Shown in pieces: positions 16,216-25,733 of a stretch of DNA of 64,000 nt. The DNA comes from Nitrospirota bacterium. GTDB lineage: Bacteria; JACPQY01. The number at the start of each line of letters is the position of its first letter. Position 1 is the stretch's first letter. A model generated the notes under the pieces. That model made no database searches, was not told where the DNA came from, and saw only the letters and a program-made list of their open reading frames with translations. The DNA lies in NCBI GenBank assembly GCA_016190245.1, contig JACPQY010000024.1, positions 166,502-230,501 of the forward strand, in the 5' to 3' direction. Made by a program: the position numbers and the translations under genes.

Positions 16216-17406
16216 GTGAACGTACATGAGTACCAAGCGAAGGATCTCTTGAAGGCCTTCCAGGTGCCGGTGCCGCGCGGTGTGCTCGCGCGCACCCCTG
16301 AGGAGGCCCGGCAGGCCGCGCTCCAACTGGGCACGTGGCCTGTCGTGATCAAGGCCCAGGTGCACGCCGGGGGCCGTGGCAAGGCCGGCGGCATCCGGCT
16401 TGCGTCGAGTGAGGCCGAAGTGGCGAACCTCGCGCCGAAGATGATCGGGATGACCCTCGTCACCCCGCAAACGGGCGCGCAGGGCAAGAAGGTCCGCATG
16501 CTTTACATCGAAGAGGGCCTGCCCATTGCAAAGGAGTACTACCTCAGTCTGGTCCTGGATCGGAGCCGCAACCGGATCGTGGCGATGGCCAGCACCGAGG
16601 GCGGTATGGAGATCGAGGAGGTCGCCCGCAAGACGCCCGAGAAGATCGTCAAGGTCGCGATCGATCCCGCCATCGGCGCCCTGCCGTCGCACGGACGCCG
16701 GGCCGGCCAGGCGCTCGGGCTCAATGGAGAGGCGCTTTCCCGGTTCGTGGGCCTCCTCAGCGCGCTCTATCGCGCCTACGTGGGGCTCGACGCCAGTCTT
16801 CTCGAAATCAACCCGCTCGTCCGCACGAAGGACGATCGGTGGTATGCGCTGGACGCAAAGGTGAACCTGGACGACAACGCCCTCTTCCGCCACAAGAACT
16901 ACCTCGACCTGCGCGATGCCGCCGAGGAGGACCCCATGGAGGTCGAGGCCGCGAAACACGATCTCAGCTACATCCACCTCGATGGAAACATCGGCTGCAT
17001 GGTGAACGGCGCGGGCCTCGCGATGTCCACGATGGACATCATCAAGCTCCACGGCGGCGAGCCCGCCAATTTCCTGGATGTGGGCGGCGGCGCCGGCGTG
17101 GAGAAGGTGGCCGCGGCGTTCAAGATCCTCGTTGCCGACAGGAACGTGAAGGCGATCCTCGTCAACATCTTCGGGGGCATCTTGCGGTGCGACACGCTCG
17201 CGCAGGGCATCGTGACGGCCGCCCGCGAGGTGTGGGGCAAGGGCGAGAAGATCGAGATGCCGCTCCCGCTCGTGGTCCGGCTCGAAGGCACCAACGTGGA
17301 CCAAGGGAGAAAGACCCTGGCCGATTCCGGCCTGCCCATCATCGTGGCGGCCGACCTCGGGGACGGCGCGAAGAAGGCCGTCGCCGCCGCGAAGGGGGTG
17401 AGGTGA
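16216..17406 (+). CDS. sucC: Succinate-CoA ligase, beta subunit
   Basis: 396 aa, the usual length. It begins [15 protein letters not shown] and has the ATP-grasp fold with [33 protein letters not shown] and [13 protein letters not shown], then the CoA-ligase half [10 protein letters not shown] and EGTNVDQG. With SucD it converts succinyl-CoA, ADP (or GDP) and phosphate to succinate, CoA and ATP (GTP) in the TCA cycle. The start is GTG 16216, supported by GGAGG sequences 10-20 nt upstream. sucD follows after 3 nt. Confidence 0.97.
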   Translation: MNVHEYQAKDLLKAFQVPVPRGVLARTPEEARQAALQLGTWPVVIKAQVHAGGRGKAGGIRLASSEAEVANLAPKMIGMTLVTPQTGAQGKKVRMLYIEEGLPIAKEYYLSLVLDRSRNRIVAMASTEGGMEIEEVARKTPEKIVKVAIDPAIGALPSHGRRAGQALGLNGEALSRFVGLLSALYRAYVGLDASLLEINPLVRTKDDRWYALDAKVNLDDNALFRHKNYLDLRDAAEEDPMEVEAAKHDLSYIHLDGNIGCMVNGAGLAMSTMDIIKLHGGEPANFLDVGGGAGVEKVAAAFKILVADRNVKAILVNIFGGILRCDTLAQGIVTAAREVWGKGEKIEMPLPLVVRLEGTNVDQGRKTLADSGLPIIVAADLGDGAKKAVAAAKGVR

Positions 17407-17409
17407 GCC

Positions 17410-18318
17410 ATGGCCGTACTGATTGATCGCAGATCGAAAGTCCTGATCCAGGGCATCACGGGCAGCAACGGCGCCTTCCACGCCCGCCAGTGCCTCGAAT
17501 ACGGCACGAAGATCGTGGCCGGGGTGACGCCGGGGAAGGGAGGCGAATCCTTCGACCCTCAAAACGGCAAGCCGAAGCCCGTGCCCATCTTCGACACCGT
17601 GGAAGAAGCCAAACGCAAGACGGGGGCGAACGTCTCCGCCATCTTCGTGCCCGCCGCGTTCGCCATGGATGCGATGGTGGAAGCCATCGATGCCGAGATG
17701 GACGTGGTGGTGTGCATCACCGAAGGAATTCCCGCGTACGACATGGTGCGGGTGAAACGCTACCTCGATGGGAAGAAGACTCGACTCATCGGGCCGAACT
17801 GCCCGGGGCTCATCACGCCGGGCGAGTGCAAGGTGGGCATCATGCCCGGCTACATCCACAAGAAAGGCGGCGTAGGGATCGTTTCGCGCAGCGGCACGCT
17901 CACCTACGAGGCCGTCTGGCAGCTCACGCAGCGGGGGATCGGACAGTCCACCTGCATCGGGATCGGTGGCGATCCGATCATCGGGACAGGCTTCGTGGAC
18001 GCGCTGGACCTGTTCAACAATGATCGCCAGACCAAGGCCGTGGTCATGATTGGCGAGATCGGCGGCACGCAGGAGGAGGAGGCTGCCGAGTTCATCCGTC
18101 GGCACGTGAAGAAACCGGTTGTCGCGTTCATCGCGGGCCAGACAGCGCCGCCGGGCCGCAGGATGGGCCACGCGGGCGCGATCATTTCTCAAGGGACCGG
18201 CACGGCGGCCTCCAAGATGGAGGCGCTGAAGCGCGCCAAGGTCGAGGTGGTCAAGAGCCCCGCCTCGATCGGCGAGGCGATGGCGAAGAAACTCCGGCGC
18301 GGGCGCGCGCGGGGCTGA
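17410..18318 (+). CDS. sucD: Succinate-CoA ligase, alpha subunit
   Basis: 302 aa. The N-terminal CoA-binding Rossmann domain has [15 protein letters not shown] and TPGKGG; GPNCPG lies at the domain junction; [13 protein letters not shown] and the phosphorylated His in [12 protein letters not shown] follow. It pairs with SucC, 3 nt upstream. The C-terminus RRGRARG is basic and short. The gene is followed 17 nt later by a transporter, likely on the same transcript. Confidence 0.97.
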   Translation: MAVLIDRRSKVLIQGITGSNGAFHARQCLEYGTKIVAGVTPGKGGESFDPQNGKPKPVPIFDTVEEAKRKTGANVSAIFVPAAFAMDAMVEAIDAEMDVVVCITEGIPAYDMVRVKRYLDGKKTRLIGPNCPGLITPGECKVGIMPGYIHKKGGVGIVSRSGTLTYEAVWQLTQRGIGQSTCIGIGGDPIIGTGFVDALDLFNNDRQTKAVVMIGEIGGTQEEEAAEFIRRHVKKPVVAFIAGQTAPPGRRMGHAGAIISQGTGTAASKMEALKRAKVEVVKSPASIGEAMAKKLRRGRARG

Positions 18319-18335
18319 ACCGCCCACCGGCGCCT

Positions 18336-19661
18336 ATGCTCGCCAAGCTCGCAGAGGCCCTCACCCGCTGGAGCACGCGGTGGGTGCCGGACTCCTTCGT
18401 CATCGTTTTCATCTTGACCCTGCTCGTGTTCGGGCTGGCCAAAGGGCTCACGCCGTCTTCGTGGTCCGCCCTTGTTCAGGGATGGGGCGACGGACTTTGG
18501 GCGCTCCTCGCGTTTTCGGCTCAGATGTGCCTCATCATGATCGCCGGGCATCTGCTGGCCAGCACCCCCGTCTTCAAGCTGATCCTGGGGCGCCTCGCGT
18601 CGTGGCCGAAGGGCCCGCGCTCGGCCATTTTTCTCGTCGCACTCACCTCGATGCTCCTCGCGCTGCTGAATTGGGGGCTCAGCCTCATCGGAAGCGCGGT
18701 TCTCGTCCGCGAGGTCGCGCGGCATCGGCGGGACACGGACTACCGCCTCATGGTGGCGAGCGGGTATCTCGGGCTGGGCGCGGTCTGGCATGCGGGTTTC
18801 TCCGGCTCGGCCCCGCTCCTCGTCGCCACGAGCGACCACTTTCTCGCCAAGCAGATCGGCGTCATCCCCATCACGCAGACGACGCTCAGTCCGTTCAATC
18901 TTACCCTGACGCTCGCAGTGCTCGTCGTCCTGAGCTTGGCGGGTATCCTTCTCCATCCCCGATCCACGGTGCCAGGCGCTCCGGTCGAGGCCCGGACCGA
19001 GTCTGGGAGTGACGCGACGGCCGCGCCCCCTCGAACGCCTGCCGAACGCTTGGAACGATCCCCGTGGGTGACGCGCTGCCTGGCCGTTCTCGGCGTAGGG
19101 TACCTTGTCATCATCTTCGTGAACAAAGGGCCGAACGCCATCGACCTCAACACGGTGATTCTCATTCTGCTCGTTCTGTCGCTGTGGCTGCATCGGAGCA
19201 CAAAGAGGTTTCTCTCGGAGGCCGAGGAGGGAACCCGGGCAATCTGGGGCGTGCTGATCCAATTCCCTCTCTACTCGGGCATCTTCGGCGTGATCAAGTC
19301 CTCCGGCCTTCAGGACGTGCTGGCCGATGCCTTCGTCGCCCTCTCATCGCCGGAACGGTTTCCCTTTCTCACGCTCGTCTACTCGGGCGTCCTCAACTAC
19401 TTCGTGCCGTCCGGCGGCGCCAAGTTCGCCATCGAGGCGCCCTACATCATGGAAGCCGCCCAGCGGCTGGGCGTAGAGTACCCGAGAACGATCCTGGCCT
19501 ATGCGTGGGGCGACACGCTTACGGACATCATCCAGCCCTTCTGGGCCATCCCGCTGCTCGGCTTCGCCAAGGTGGAGTTCCGTGAGATCATGGGCTACTG
19601 CCTGCTCTACTTCTTCATCTACGCGCCGCTCGTGATGGCCGCGTTCTACTTCTGGGGCTGA
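18336..19661 (+). CDS. atoE: Short-chain fatty acid transporter, AtoE family
   Basis: 441 aa, about 11-12 hydrophobic helices. It opens with ALTRWSTRWVPDSFVIVFILTLLVF and has GLGAVWHAGFSGSAPLLVAT, SGGAKFAIEAPYIM and AYAWGDTLTDIIQPFWAIPLLG, the strongly conserved stretches of AtoE. The family imports acetoacetate, butyrate and similar short-chain acids. Being next to sucCD, it could supply substrate for CoA activation. The central loop (about 205-245) is polar and variable. Confidence 0.9.
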   Translation: MLAKLAEALTRWSTRWVPDSFVIVFILTLLVFGLAKGLTPSSWSALVQGWGDGLWALLAFSAQMCLIMIAGHLLASTPVFKLILGRLASWPKGPRSAIFLVALTSMLLALLNWGLSLIGSAVLVREVARHRRDTDYRLMVASGYLGLGAVWHAGFSGSAPLLVATSDHFLAKQIGVIPITQTTLSPFNLTLTLAVLVVLSLAGILLHPRSTVPGAPVEARTESGSDATAAPPRTPAERLERSPWVTRCLAVLGVGYLVIIFVNKGPNAIDLNTVILILLVLSLWLHRSTKRFLSEAEEGTRAIWGVLIQFPLYSGIFGVIKSSGLQDVLADAFVALSSPERFPFLTLVYSGVLNYFVPSGGAKFAIEAPYIMEAAQRLGVEYPRTILAYAWGDTLTDIIQPFWAIPLLGFAKVEFREIMGYCLLYFFIYAPLVMAAFYFWG

Positions 19662-19775
19662 ACGCCCCGCGCCGCCGGCCTCAGCCCCCTTTCCCCGCGG
19701 CGCCATCCGGGGGCGCATTCTCCCGCTACTCTCGACGCGCAGAGCGCAAATCGAACCTTCACCTCATCTCCCCCC

Positions 19776-20921
19776 TCAGCTTCCCGACAGCAGATCGATT
19801 GTCGCCGTGAGGTTGAGGGAAGCCTCGTTGCCCGCCGAGGCCACCCGCTCCGTCCGGGATACCAGGACGAGCTTGTCTGCCCCCACCAAGCCTCCAGCCT
19901 TTCGCAGCCGATCGAAATCCTCCCGTCCCGGCGCGGAGCTCAGCTTGATCTCGAAGGCCCATCTCCGACTGTCCATCTCGATCAGCAGGTCGATTTCAGT
20001 TCCGTCGCTCGTTCGGAAGAAATACGGTCGGAAGGTCCTGCCTTCGGCCTGCAAGGTGTTTAGAATCTGCTCGATCACGAAGCCCTCCCAGCTCGCCCCC
20101 ACCCATGGCCGTACAAGTAGCTCCCGGCGGGTGGGGATCCCGAGGAGGGCGTGGAGGAGACCCGTATCCCGCCAGAAAATCTTGTGCGCTTTTACGAGTC
20201 GCTTTCCAAGATTGGCGTGGAAGGGGCGCAGCCGTCGAATCAGAAACGCCGCCTCCAGGAACTCCAGATACCCATCCACGGTGTGGTAGCTGAGTCCCAG
20301 GCTTCGCCCAATCTCGGAGGCGTTCCACATGGACCCGTGCCTGGCCGCGAGCATGAGCATGAAGCGCTTGGTCGCGGCGGGCTTGGCCGGCAACCCCCAG
20401 TCGGGAAGGTCTCGTTGTGCCATCAGGTCCAGGTAGTTCGACTGCCAGGACGGGAAACGTCGCGCCCGCAGAAGGCCGCCATCGGGGAAACCGCCCGTCA
20501 GCCACAGGCGATCCATGGGCGCCTTCGGCGCCTCGCCCAGAACAAACGGTGTCAATTCACAGAGCGCCAGCCGACCCGCCAGCGATTCGGACACCTCGCG
20601 CATCAGGCCCGGCGAGACGGAGCCGAGCAGGAGGAAGCGGCCGTTTTCCCTCCGCCGCTCGTCGATGGCGCCTCGGATCCGGGGGAAGACCTCCGGGAAC
20701 GACTGCGCCTCGTCCAGCACCGTCAGGCCCGTTGAGGCGGTCAGATCCCGCCACTCGATGTCGAGCCGGAGACGATCCGCCTCCTGCTCGAGATCGAAAT
20801 ATCGCCGGCTGAGCGTCCGCGCGAGCGTCGTCTTGCCGACCTGGCGGGGGCCGACCAGCGCCACGGCCGGAAACTCCCGCAGGAGGCGCTTGACGCGGGT
20901 CGACACCTTCCGCTGGATCAC
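19776..20921 (-). CDS. AAA ATPase with DUF4143 domain
   Basis: 381 aa. The N-terminal AAA part has Walker A GPRQVGKTTLA (24-34), Walker B LTVLDEAQSFPEV and the sensor LLGSVSPGLM; the C-terminal DUF4143 part has HGSMWNASEIGRSLGLSYHTVDGYLEFLEAAFLI and a nuclease-like EIDLLIEMDSRRWAFEIKLS. The family is common in accessory regions and its function is not established. It has an AT-rich promoter unlike its surroundings, hinting at acquisition. Its GTG start is 7 nt from a perfect TATAAT. Confidence 0.85.
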   Translation of the reverse strand: MIQRKVSTRVKRLLREFPAVALVGPRQVGKTTLARTLSRRYFDLEQEADRLRLDIEWRDLTASTGLTVLDEAQSFPEVFPRIRGAIDERRRENGRFLLLGSVSPGLMREVSESLAGRLALCELTPFVLGEAPKAPMDRLWLTGGFPDGGLLRARRFPSWQSNYLDLMAQRDLPDWGLPAKPAATKRFMLMLAARHGSMWNASEIGRSLGLSYHTVDGYLEFLEAAFLIRRLRPFHANLGKRLVKAHKIFWRDTGLLHALLGIPTRRELLVRPWVGASWEGFVIEQILNTLQAEGRTFRPYFFRTSDGTEIDLLIEMDSRRWAFEIKLSSAPGREDFDRLRKAGGLVGADKLVLVSRTERVASAGNEASLNLTATIDLLSGS

Positions 20922-20928
20922 GTTTTAC

Positions 20929-20957
20929 ATTATAGAAGTCTATTTCTATTTATGCAA
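20929..20957 (-). promoter_or_regulatory. Strong sigma-70-type promoter of the DUF4143 ATPase gene
   Basis: On the minus strand TTGCAT (20957-20952), a 17-nt spacer, and the consensus TATAAT (20934-20929). The GTG start codon begins 7 nt after the -10, where transcription should start, so the mRNA is predicted to be leaderless. The segment is AT-rich in a GC-rich context. Confidence 0.75.
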
Positions 20958-21078
20958 GCTCGCCTACGCGGAGCCCGCCACCCCGTTCCCCTCGCCTCTC
21001 CCACAAGGATCCTCTTTCACTCTCCGGGAGGCGTAGAACCTGGATTGAGGCCTCGCACCGCTGTCCGCTTTCCCGGCG

Positions 21079-21441
21079 CTAGCCCTCGGTCTTGTCCGCC
21101 AACTCAATCAAGCTCAAGAACACGTCCCTCACGATCCGTGCCTCGCGTCGCCCCAGACGTTGCAACCGGCGCGAAAACTCCCGCGCAAGCTTCTCCTTTT
21201 CGCGCGTGTCGTGCCGCTCGTCTCCTTCCAGCAGGTCGTGGATCTCGAGCCCCACGGCCGCACCCACGTCCATCAGCAGCTTGAGGGTAGGGTTGGACTC
21301 GACACCCCGCTCGATCCGGCTGACGGTCTCGGCCGTCACGCGGGCGGCCTCCGCCACGCTCTCCTGCGTCAGGCCTTTCACCAGCCGCGCATGCCGAACC
21401 CTTGCGCCGATCTCCACGAGGACACCATCCATCTTCGCCAT
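21079..21441 (-). CDS. XRE-family helix-turn-helix transcriptional regulator
   Basis: 120 aa from ATG 21441, chosen because GGAGG lies 6 nt upstream; the frame itself opens 17 codons earlier. Residues about 5-65 are a Cro/C1 helix-turn-helix (VRHARLVKGLTQESVAEAARVTAETVSRIERGVESNPTLKLLMDVGAAVGLEIHDLL). The C-terminal half is charged and helical, without a recognisable ligand domain. It starts divergently from the lipoprotein at 21543, which it may regulate. Confidence 0.82.
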   Translation of the reverse strand: MAKMDGVLVEIGARVRHARLVKGLTQESVAEAARVTAETVSRIERGVESNPTLKLLMDVGAAVGLEIHDLLEGDERHDTREKEKLAREFSRRLQRLGRREARIVRDVFLSLIELADKTEG

Positions 21442-21542
21442 GGGCCACCTCCGTGGAGGGTACGGAAGCACCCCCGGCGAATGAAGGATCATTAGATCTG
21501 GTCCTTGACTTATATCCCATCACGCGCTATGGTCCGCGCCGG

Positions 21543-23267
21543 ATGGGGGTGGCACCTTGCCTTTCGGCGACCGGTCTCCGGCTGGTATTGGCCGGTGCCC
21601 TGCTCCTCTCAGCCCCGGGCTGCGGGTGGGTCGTGGATTTCTTCCGGGACGAGGACACCGACAGCCAAGCTGAGTTGGTCGTCCCCGCTGACTCGATCCC
21701 TGTGGTCGTGGCAGTCCCCCTCACACCTGAGCAGGCGGCGGCTTTGGCGGGCGTGTCACGAACGGACGACCTCTCGCGGGCGGACGACCTTGTCGTGGAT
21801 GTGCTGGTTAACGACCAGACGGCCGCCGATGCCGTCCGCGGCGGCGTGAGGGCGGGCGTCCGGGGCGGTGTGCGAGCAGGCGTCCGCGCGGGGGTCCGTG
21901 CCGTGGCCCAAAGACAGGCCGGGAGCGATGGTGAGACTATCTCCTTCGTGGCACAAGTGGCCATCCCCAAGGAATTGGTCCGCGGGGGGGAGAACTCGCT
22001 CGTCGCCCGGATCCGACCCGTAGACAGTCCCGACGCCCACCTCTTCCAAATCAAAACGAAAGTCGGGTTCGCGGGCGGCGAGGAGGGCGCGACCCGTGAG
22101 ATCCAAGAAAGGAATCTGGCCCCCGAGGAAGTCGAACTTCCAGATGCGGACCGGGACGGCGTCTCCACGCTCCTCGAAGCGGTAAGTCTCGGCGTCTCCG
22201 CGGCGCTCGATGGGGGGGCCAAGCCGACGGAAGACGAAGTTCGGGCGGCCATCGAGAAGTTCGCGGCAAAGCTGATCGCGGAGATGAAGAGGCAGGGGCT
22301 GATCGTAAGCGTGGACCCGAGCAAGATCGACTTCACGCCACCGGTCGGGGGCCTAGCGTTCGCGGAGGGGGACGTGCCTGCCAGCCACCTTCCCGGGTGC
22401 GAGTCAGACAAGATCGCGCCTACAACAGACACCATCGAAACCCTTGAGACGGCGGCCACGATTGTCCTTTGCGCCAACGAGCCGGCCCGATTCCAATGTT
22501 CGTTGGACGGTGCACCCCCCGCGCCCTGTCTCAGCCCCCTGTCCTTGAGCGGCCTCGATTTCGGGCGGCACTCGATCGCGGTCGTGACGGCAGACGGCAA
22601 CGGGAACACGCAAGTCCAGATGCTCACGTTCAGGTGGCAGGTCGTCCCGAAGAGCCTCCCCGCGCCCACGGGACTGGCGGCCACAGCCGGTGACGGCGGC
22701 GTCACTCTCAGGTGGGACACCGTCGCGGGGGCGACCGCATACAAGGTCTACTACGGCACAAGCGCCGGGGCGATGGTGAGCACCCTTCGCTCCACGGAAC
22801 CCTCGACCTCGATCGGGGGACTTCAGAACGGCACAACCTACCACTTTGCCGTGGCCGCGCTCGCTGGGGAAAAAGAGAGTGAGAAAAGCGCGACGGTCTC
22901 CGCCACTCCCTTCACGGGCGGGCAGACGATCCTTTCACCCCCCACCGGTCTGGTGGCGACGGCCGGAAACGGGGAGGTCACGCTCGCGTGGACCGCAGCG
23001 GCCAGCGCTGCAGGCTACAACATCTACTACGGCACGTCGGCCGAGCAACTCACCTCGACGATCACCGCCTCAAGCACCACGATCATCGTGGGTGGTCTCA
23101 CGAACGGGACGGCCTACTACTTCGCCGTGGCCGCCGTCGGCGCCCCGGGGACGGAGAGCGCAAAATCGGAGGCCGTGAAGGCCACCCCGGTGGCCGCGTC
23201 CGTCCCCGTCGGAAGTCCCATGTGCGCCCTGGATGCGTCGACGGTCAACGCGTGCACGTTGGGATAA
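21543..23267 (+). CDS. Lipoprotein with Arg-Gly/Ala-Gly-Val repeats and two fibronectin type III domains
   Basis: 574 aa. The signal ends in LLSAPGC (Cys27). Residues 98-121 are five to six tandem V-R-(A/G)-G units, highly basic. A middle region with DADRDGVSTLLEA (a Ca-loop-like Asp stretch) is followed by a Cys-paired module (VLCANEPARFQCSLDGAPPAPC) and two fibronectin type III domains (about 373-460 and 465-555, each with KVYYGTS/NIYYGTS and GTTYHFAVAA/GTAYYFAVAA). It is probably an outer-surface protein. A degenerate copy of its middle part lies at 8009-8640. The start follows the last ATG before the signal; no clear Shine-Dalgarno. Confidence 0.72.
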   Translation: MGVAPCLSATGLRLVLAGALLLSAPGCGWVVDFFRDEDTDSQAELVVPADSIPVVVAVPLTPEQAAALAGVSRTDDLSRADDLVVDVLVNDQTAADAVRGGVRAGVRGGVRAGVRAGVRAVAQRQAGSDGETISFVAQVAIPKELVRGGENSLVARIRPVDSPDAHLFQIKTKVGFAGGEEGATREIQERNLAPEEVELPDADRDGVSTLLEAVSLGVSAALDGGAKPTEDEVRAAIEKFAAKLIAEMKRQGLIVSVDPSKIDFTPPVGGLAFAEGDVPASHLPGCESDKIAPTTDTIETLETAATIVLCANEPARFQCSLDGAPPAPCLSPLSLSGLDFGRHSIAVVTADGNGNTQVQMLTFRWQVVPKSLPAPTGLAATAGDGGVTLRWDTVAGATAYKVYYGTSAGAMVSTLRSTEPSTSIGGLQNGTTYHFAVAALAGEKESEKSATVSATPFTGGQTILSPPTGLVATAGNGEVTLAWTAAASAAGYNIYYGTSAEQLTSTITASSTTIIVGGLTNGTAYYFAVAAVGAPGTESAKSEAVKATPVAASVPVGSPMCALDASTVNACTLG

Positions 23268-23292
23268 CGGGAGAAAGGCCGGGGCCGAGCGA

Positions 23293-23562
23293 CTACGGCT
23301 TGAAGAAGGCGAACAGGATGGCCGTGAGGACGCCGACGATCGAGGCAAACTGACCGATCCAGAAGATGAACATCCACTTGATCAATTCGGCCCGCAGATT
23401 CGACAGACCCTTCTCCAACTCATCCCGCGTGGCAAGCGCCTTGAGTTCGTGCTGGAACTTCGCCTCCAGGGCCTGGTCAAACTTCTCCGCAGCGGACTTC
23501 GCCTTGGCCTCGTCCGCCCCGGCGGATCTCAAAGCTTCGTATATCTCAACGGCAATCGCCAT
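23293..23562 (-). CDS. Small coiled-coil membrane protein (DUF1640-like)
   Basis: 89 aa. It begins AVEIYEALRSAGADEAKAKSAAEKFDQALEAKF, continues as a charged coiled coil to about residue 62, and ends with one transmembrane helix (about 63-87, FIFWIGQFASIVGVLTAILFAFF). This order is that of DUF1640/CCDC90-like small proteins, whose bacterial function is unknown. It is divergent from the tail-fibre-like gene, 59 nt away. Confidence 0.65.
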   Translation of the reverse strand: MAIAVEIYEALRSAGADEAKAKSAAEKFDQALEAKFQHELKALATRDELEKGLSNLRAELIKWMFIFWIGQFASIVGVLTAILFAFFKP

Positions 23563-23621
23563 GGGGACTCTGTCGATTGTACGCCCTCGTGGATGTGATT
23601 GAAAAAGGGAAGGAGGTTTCC

Positions 23622-24458
23622 ATGAAAAGCTTGTTTGCCAAGAGCGCCCTCATCGGAGCCGGGTTGACCGCCGGTTCGCTGGCGGCGTTGGCCCTCGCCG
23701 TCACCGTCGGCACGATCAAGACCTGGACCAGCGGTGAGACGCTGACGGCGAGCGATCTCAACACGACGATCTCGAGCCTCAAGACCGCGATCGAGGGCAT
23801 CCCGAACTGGACGAAGAGCGGGAGCGACGCGGTGTACACGGATGGGAAGGTGGGGATCGGGACGGCTGCGCCTGCTGCCCCGATCCATGTCACAGCCACT
23901 CTCAACAACAGCGGTAGCACGTCCTACAGAGATACGAACAATGCACTGCACGTGGACAACCAGAGCAGCGCAGACGGCGCGACAGCCTATCTGCGCATGG
24001 AAGTCGTCGGAGACGGGTACCACCTGGGCACCCTCCGAAACACGAACGACGATGTGGACTTCGTGATCTGGCGTGAGGTCACCTCCTCGGGGAATCATTT
24101 CGAACGGTTCCGCATCTCGAACGGTGCCGACGTGAAGGCTGCGGGCAAGTACCTGGCGTTCAGCGGATCAAACGCTGTTCCTGTGACGGCCGACAGCACC
24201 CAACAGCTCATACAGAGGGGGCGCGCCTGCGAAGCGACACCGAGCAGCAATTCGATCAGCGTGACCTTCTCACCCGCATTCTCCGCACTGCCAACGCTCG
24301 TTGGCACCTTCGACAATAACTCGGCGGGCCACGGCACCCCCAATTTCCTGTTCATCAATTACCCGCAGTTCACCACCTCAGGAGCGACTTTCGCCCAGGA
24401 TGCCGACAATAGTTCCACCACCTCGTGTGTCCAGTGGATCGCCATCGGCCCGAAGTGA
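23622..24458 (+). CDS. Membrane-anchored tail-fibre-like protein with H-type-lectin-like C-terminus
   Basis: 278 aa. An N-terminal hydrophobic helix (about 8-28) acts as signal or anchor. YTDGKVGIGTAAPAAPIHV is the repeat-like stem motif common in phage tail fibres and bacterial surface proteins. The C-terminal about 85 residues (SISVTFSPAFSALPTLVGTFDN...) resemble H-type lectin or tail-fibre receptor-binding domains. GGAGG 6 nt before ATG 23622 sets the start. No other tail genes are near, so it may be a surface adhesin. An FHA gene follows after 24 nt. Confidence 0.6.
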   Translation: MKSLFAKSALIGAGLTAGSLAALALAVTVGTIKTWTSGETLTASDLNTTISSLKTAIEGIPNWTKSGSDAVYTDGKVGIGTAAPAAPIHVTATLNNSGSTSYRDTNNALHVDNQSSADGATAYLRMEVVGDGYHLGTLRNTNDDVDFVIWREVTSSGNHFERFRISNGADVKAAGKYLAFSGSNAVPVTADSTQQLIQRGRACEATPSSNSISVTFSPAFSALPTLVGTFDNNSAGHGTPNFLFINYPQFTTSGATFAQDADNSSTTSCVQWIAIGPK

Positions 24459-24482
24459 TCCGCGCTGGAAGGAGGAAGAGTC

Positions 24483-24944
24483 ATGCGCAAGTGTCTCAGA
24501 ACGAACGGCGGAGAGATCGTGCTTCTCGGAAGCCGCACGACCATCGGTCGGGACGGCGAGAACGAGATCCAGCTCATCGATGAGCGTGTCTCGAAGCAGC
24601 ATGCCCAGATCCTGCTGGAGGAAGACGGCCGCTTCGTGCTCTTCGATCTGTCGAGCCGGAACGGCACGTACGTGAAAGGCGAGCGGATCCACCGGCTCCC
24701 CCTCGAGATCGGAACGACCTTTCAGATCCTCGATTTCGAGTTCACCTTCGACGAGATCGACGAAAACGACCCCGCCGTCCACGCCATCGAGGAACCCATC
24801 AAACTCCTCTCCGGCCCCGCCACGAGGAAAACCGTAACGGCATCGTTTCGTCTCGACCCCGATGAGCCCCAGGCCAGTGATCGAGGCCCGGCGGCCGGCA
24901 AGTCCCCCTCTTCGTCGTCAGGGCGCGGCGGCGACCGACGATGA
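24483..24944 (+). CDS. FHA-domain protein
   Basis: 153 aa. Residues about 10-90 form an FHA fold with IGRDGENEIQL, RVSKQHAQI (phosphothreonine-binding Ser and His) and LSSRNGTYVKGERI. The remaining 60 residues are polar and probably disordered (Ser-rich end). It would bind phosphothreonine peptides from a Ser/Thr kinase; none is in the window. GGAGG precedes the ATG. Its stop codon overlaps the start of a tiny truncated frame (ATGA). Confidence 0.85.
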   Translation: MRKCLRTNGGEIVLLGSRTTIGRDGENEIQLIDERVSKQHAQILLEEDGRFVLFDLSSRNGTYVKGERIHRLPLEIGTTFQILDFEFTFDEIDENDPAVHAIEEPIKLLSGPATRKTVTASFRLDPDEPQASDRGPAAGKSPSSSSGRGGDRR

Positions 24945-24979
24945 AAAGGCTCCTGGCTCTTTCCTGCGCGCTGTTCTAG
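24941..24979 (+). pseudogene. Truncated lipoprotein signal peptide
   Basis: The ATG overlaps the FHA stop (ATGA) and encodes MKRLLALSCALF followed by TAG. This looks like the start of a secreted protein or lipoprotein cut off inside its signal peptide. The following 24980-25071 has no continuation that I can follow. It is most likely the remnant of the next gene of the FHA operon. Confidence 0.4.
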
Positions 24980-25071
24980 ACAGGCGTGGGGTCAAACCTT
25001 GAGACATGACTCCCCCCTGAGCGCCCACGCCTTCGCATCGCAGAGCCAAAGCCGGACCCCTGACGCCACGT

Positions 25072-25419
25072 TCATCTCCCGAGAACAACGTCGATCCCCA
25101 TCATGACCTGTGCGAACCATTTCGGCGGGAGTCGGCCGGCGCGCTTCGTCAGGAGAGCGCGGCCAAGGGTGACGATCTGTGAGGCATTTGCCACCGAGTC
25201 CTTCGGAACGCCCGTGGTGTCCTTGGGCAGCAATACGTTTCCAGGAGCACGGGACCACGCCAGGTTGCTCGTCAGCGGAACGCATACGACGGTCGCGATC
25301 CTGCTCCGGTTGATGTGATCCCCTTGCACAATCAGGACGGGCCGTCGGAAGCCCGGTCCGGAGCCTCCAGGAACGTCAAGATCCGCCCACCACACCTCGC
25401 CTTGCGATACCTCTACCAC
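25072..25419 (-). CDS. MazF/PemK-type toxin (mRNA interferase)
   Basis: 115 aa. Family motifs are QGEVWWADLDVPGGSGPGFRRPVLIVQGD, VVCVPLTSN and the late SQIVTLGRALLTKRAGRLP. It is expected to cleave mRNA at short sequence motifs. The GTG start overlaps the antitoxin stop by a few bases, so both are coupled. It has the normal length and intact core residues. Confidence 0.9.
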   Translation of the reverse strand: MVEVSQGEVWWADLDVPGGSGPGFRRPVLIVQGDHINRSRIATVVCVPLTSNLAWSRAPGNVLLPKDTTGVPKDSVANASQIVTLGRALLTKRAGRLPPKWFAQVMMGIDVVLGR

Positions 25420-25649
25420 TCGCTGCGCTCCCGGATCCGTCGAGCTGCCGCGGCAGTGAAGGCGTCAACGGGTTCCTCAAGTTGATCTACGACGCGGTCC
25501 ATCGCTTCGGTGACCTCGTCCGGCGCGTGGCGCAAGAGGTACTCCGAAAGGGCATCAGCATACAAGCGGCTTCGGGACTTCTTGGCCCGGCGGGCGTGTC
25601 TTTCGGCCGCCCGGAAGACGTTATCCGGAACCGACACAGCGGTTTTCAT
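25413..25649 (-). CDS. Ribbon-helix-helix antitoxin partner of the MazF-type toxin
   Basis: 78 aa from ATG 25649. MKTAVSVPDNVFRAAERHARRAKKSRSRLYADALSEYL is a short beta strand and two helices, the layout of MazE9/VapB-like ribbon-helix-helix antitoxins. The acidic tail (EEPVDAFTAAAARRIRERSEW) would wrap the toxin. It precedes and overlaps the toxin gene. The pair probably represses its own promoter. Confidence 0.85.
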   Translation of the reverse strand: MKTAVSVPDNVFRAAERHARRAKKSRSRLYADALSEYLLRHAPDEVTEAMDRVVDQLEEPVDAFTAAAARRIRERSEW

Positions 25650-25733
25650 ACCATCAGTATAACTGAACGGCCCGCTTCCGCAAGTCCCGTGCCTCTGTCG
25701 CACGTGGCCGTCCCCCGGATGGCGACGGTGCTG

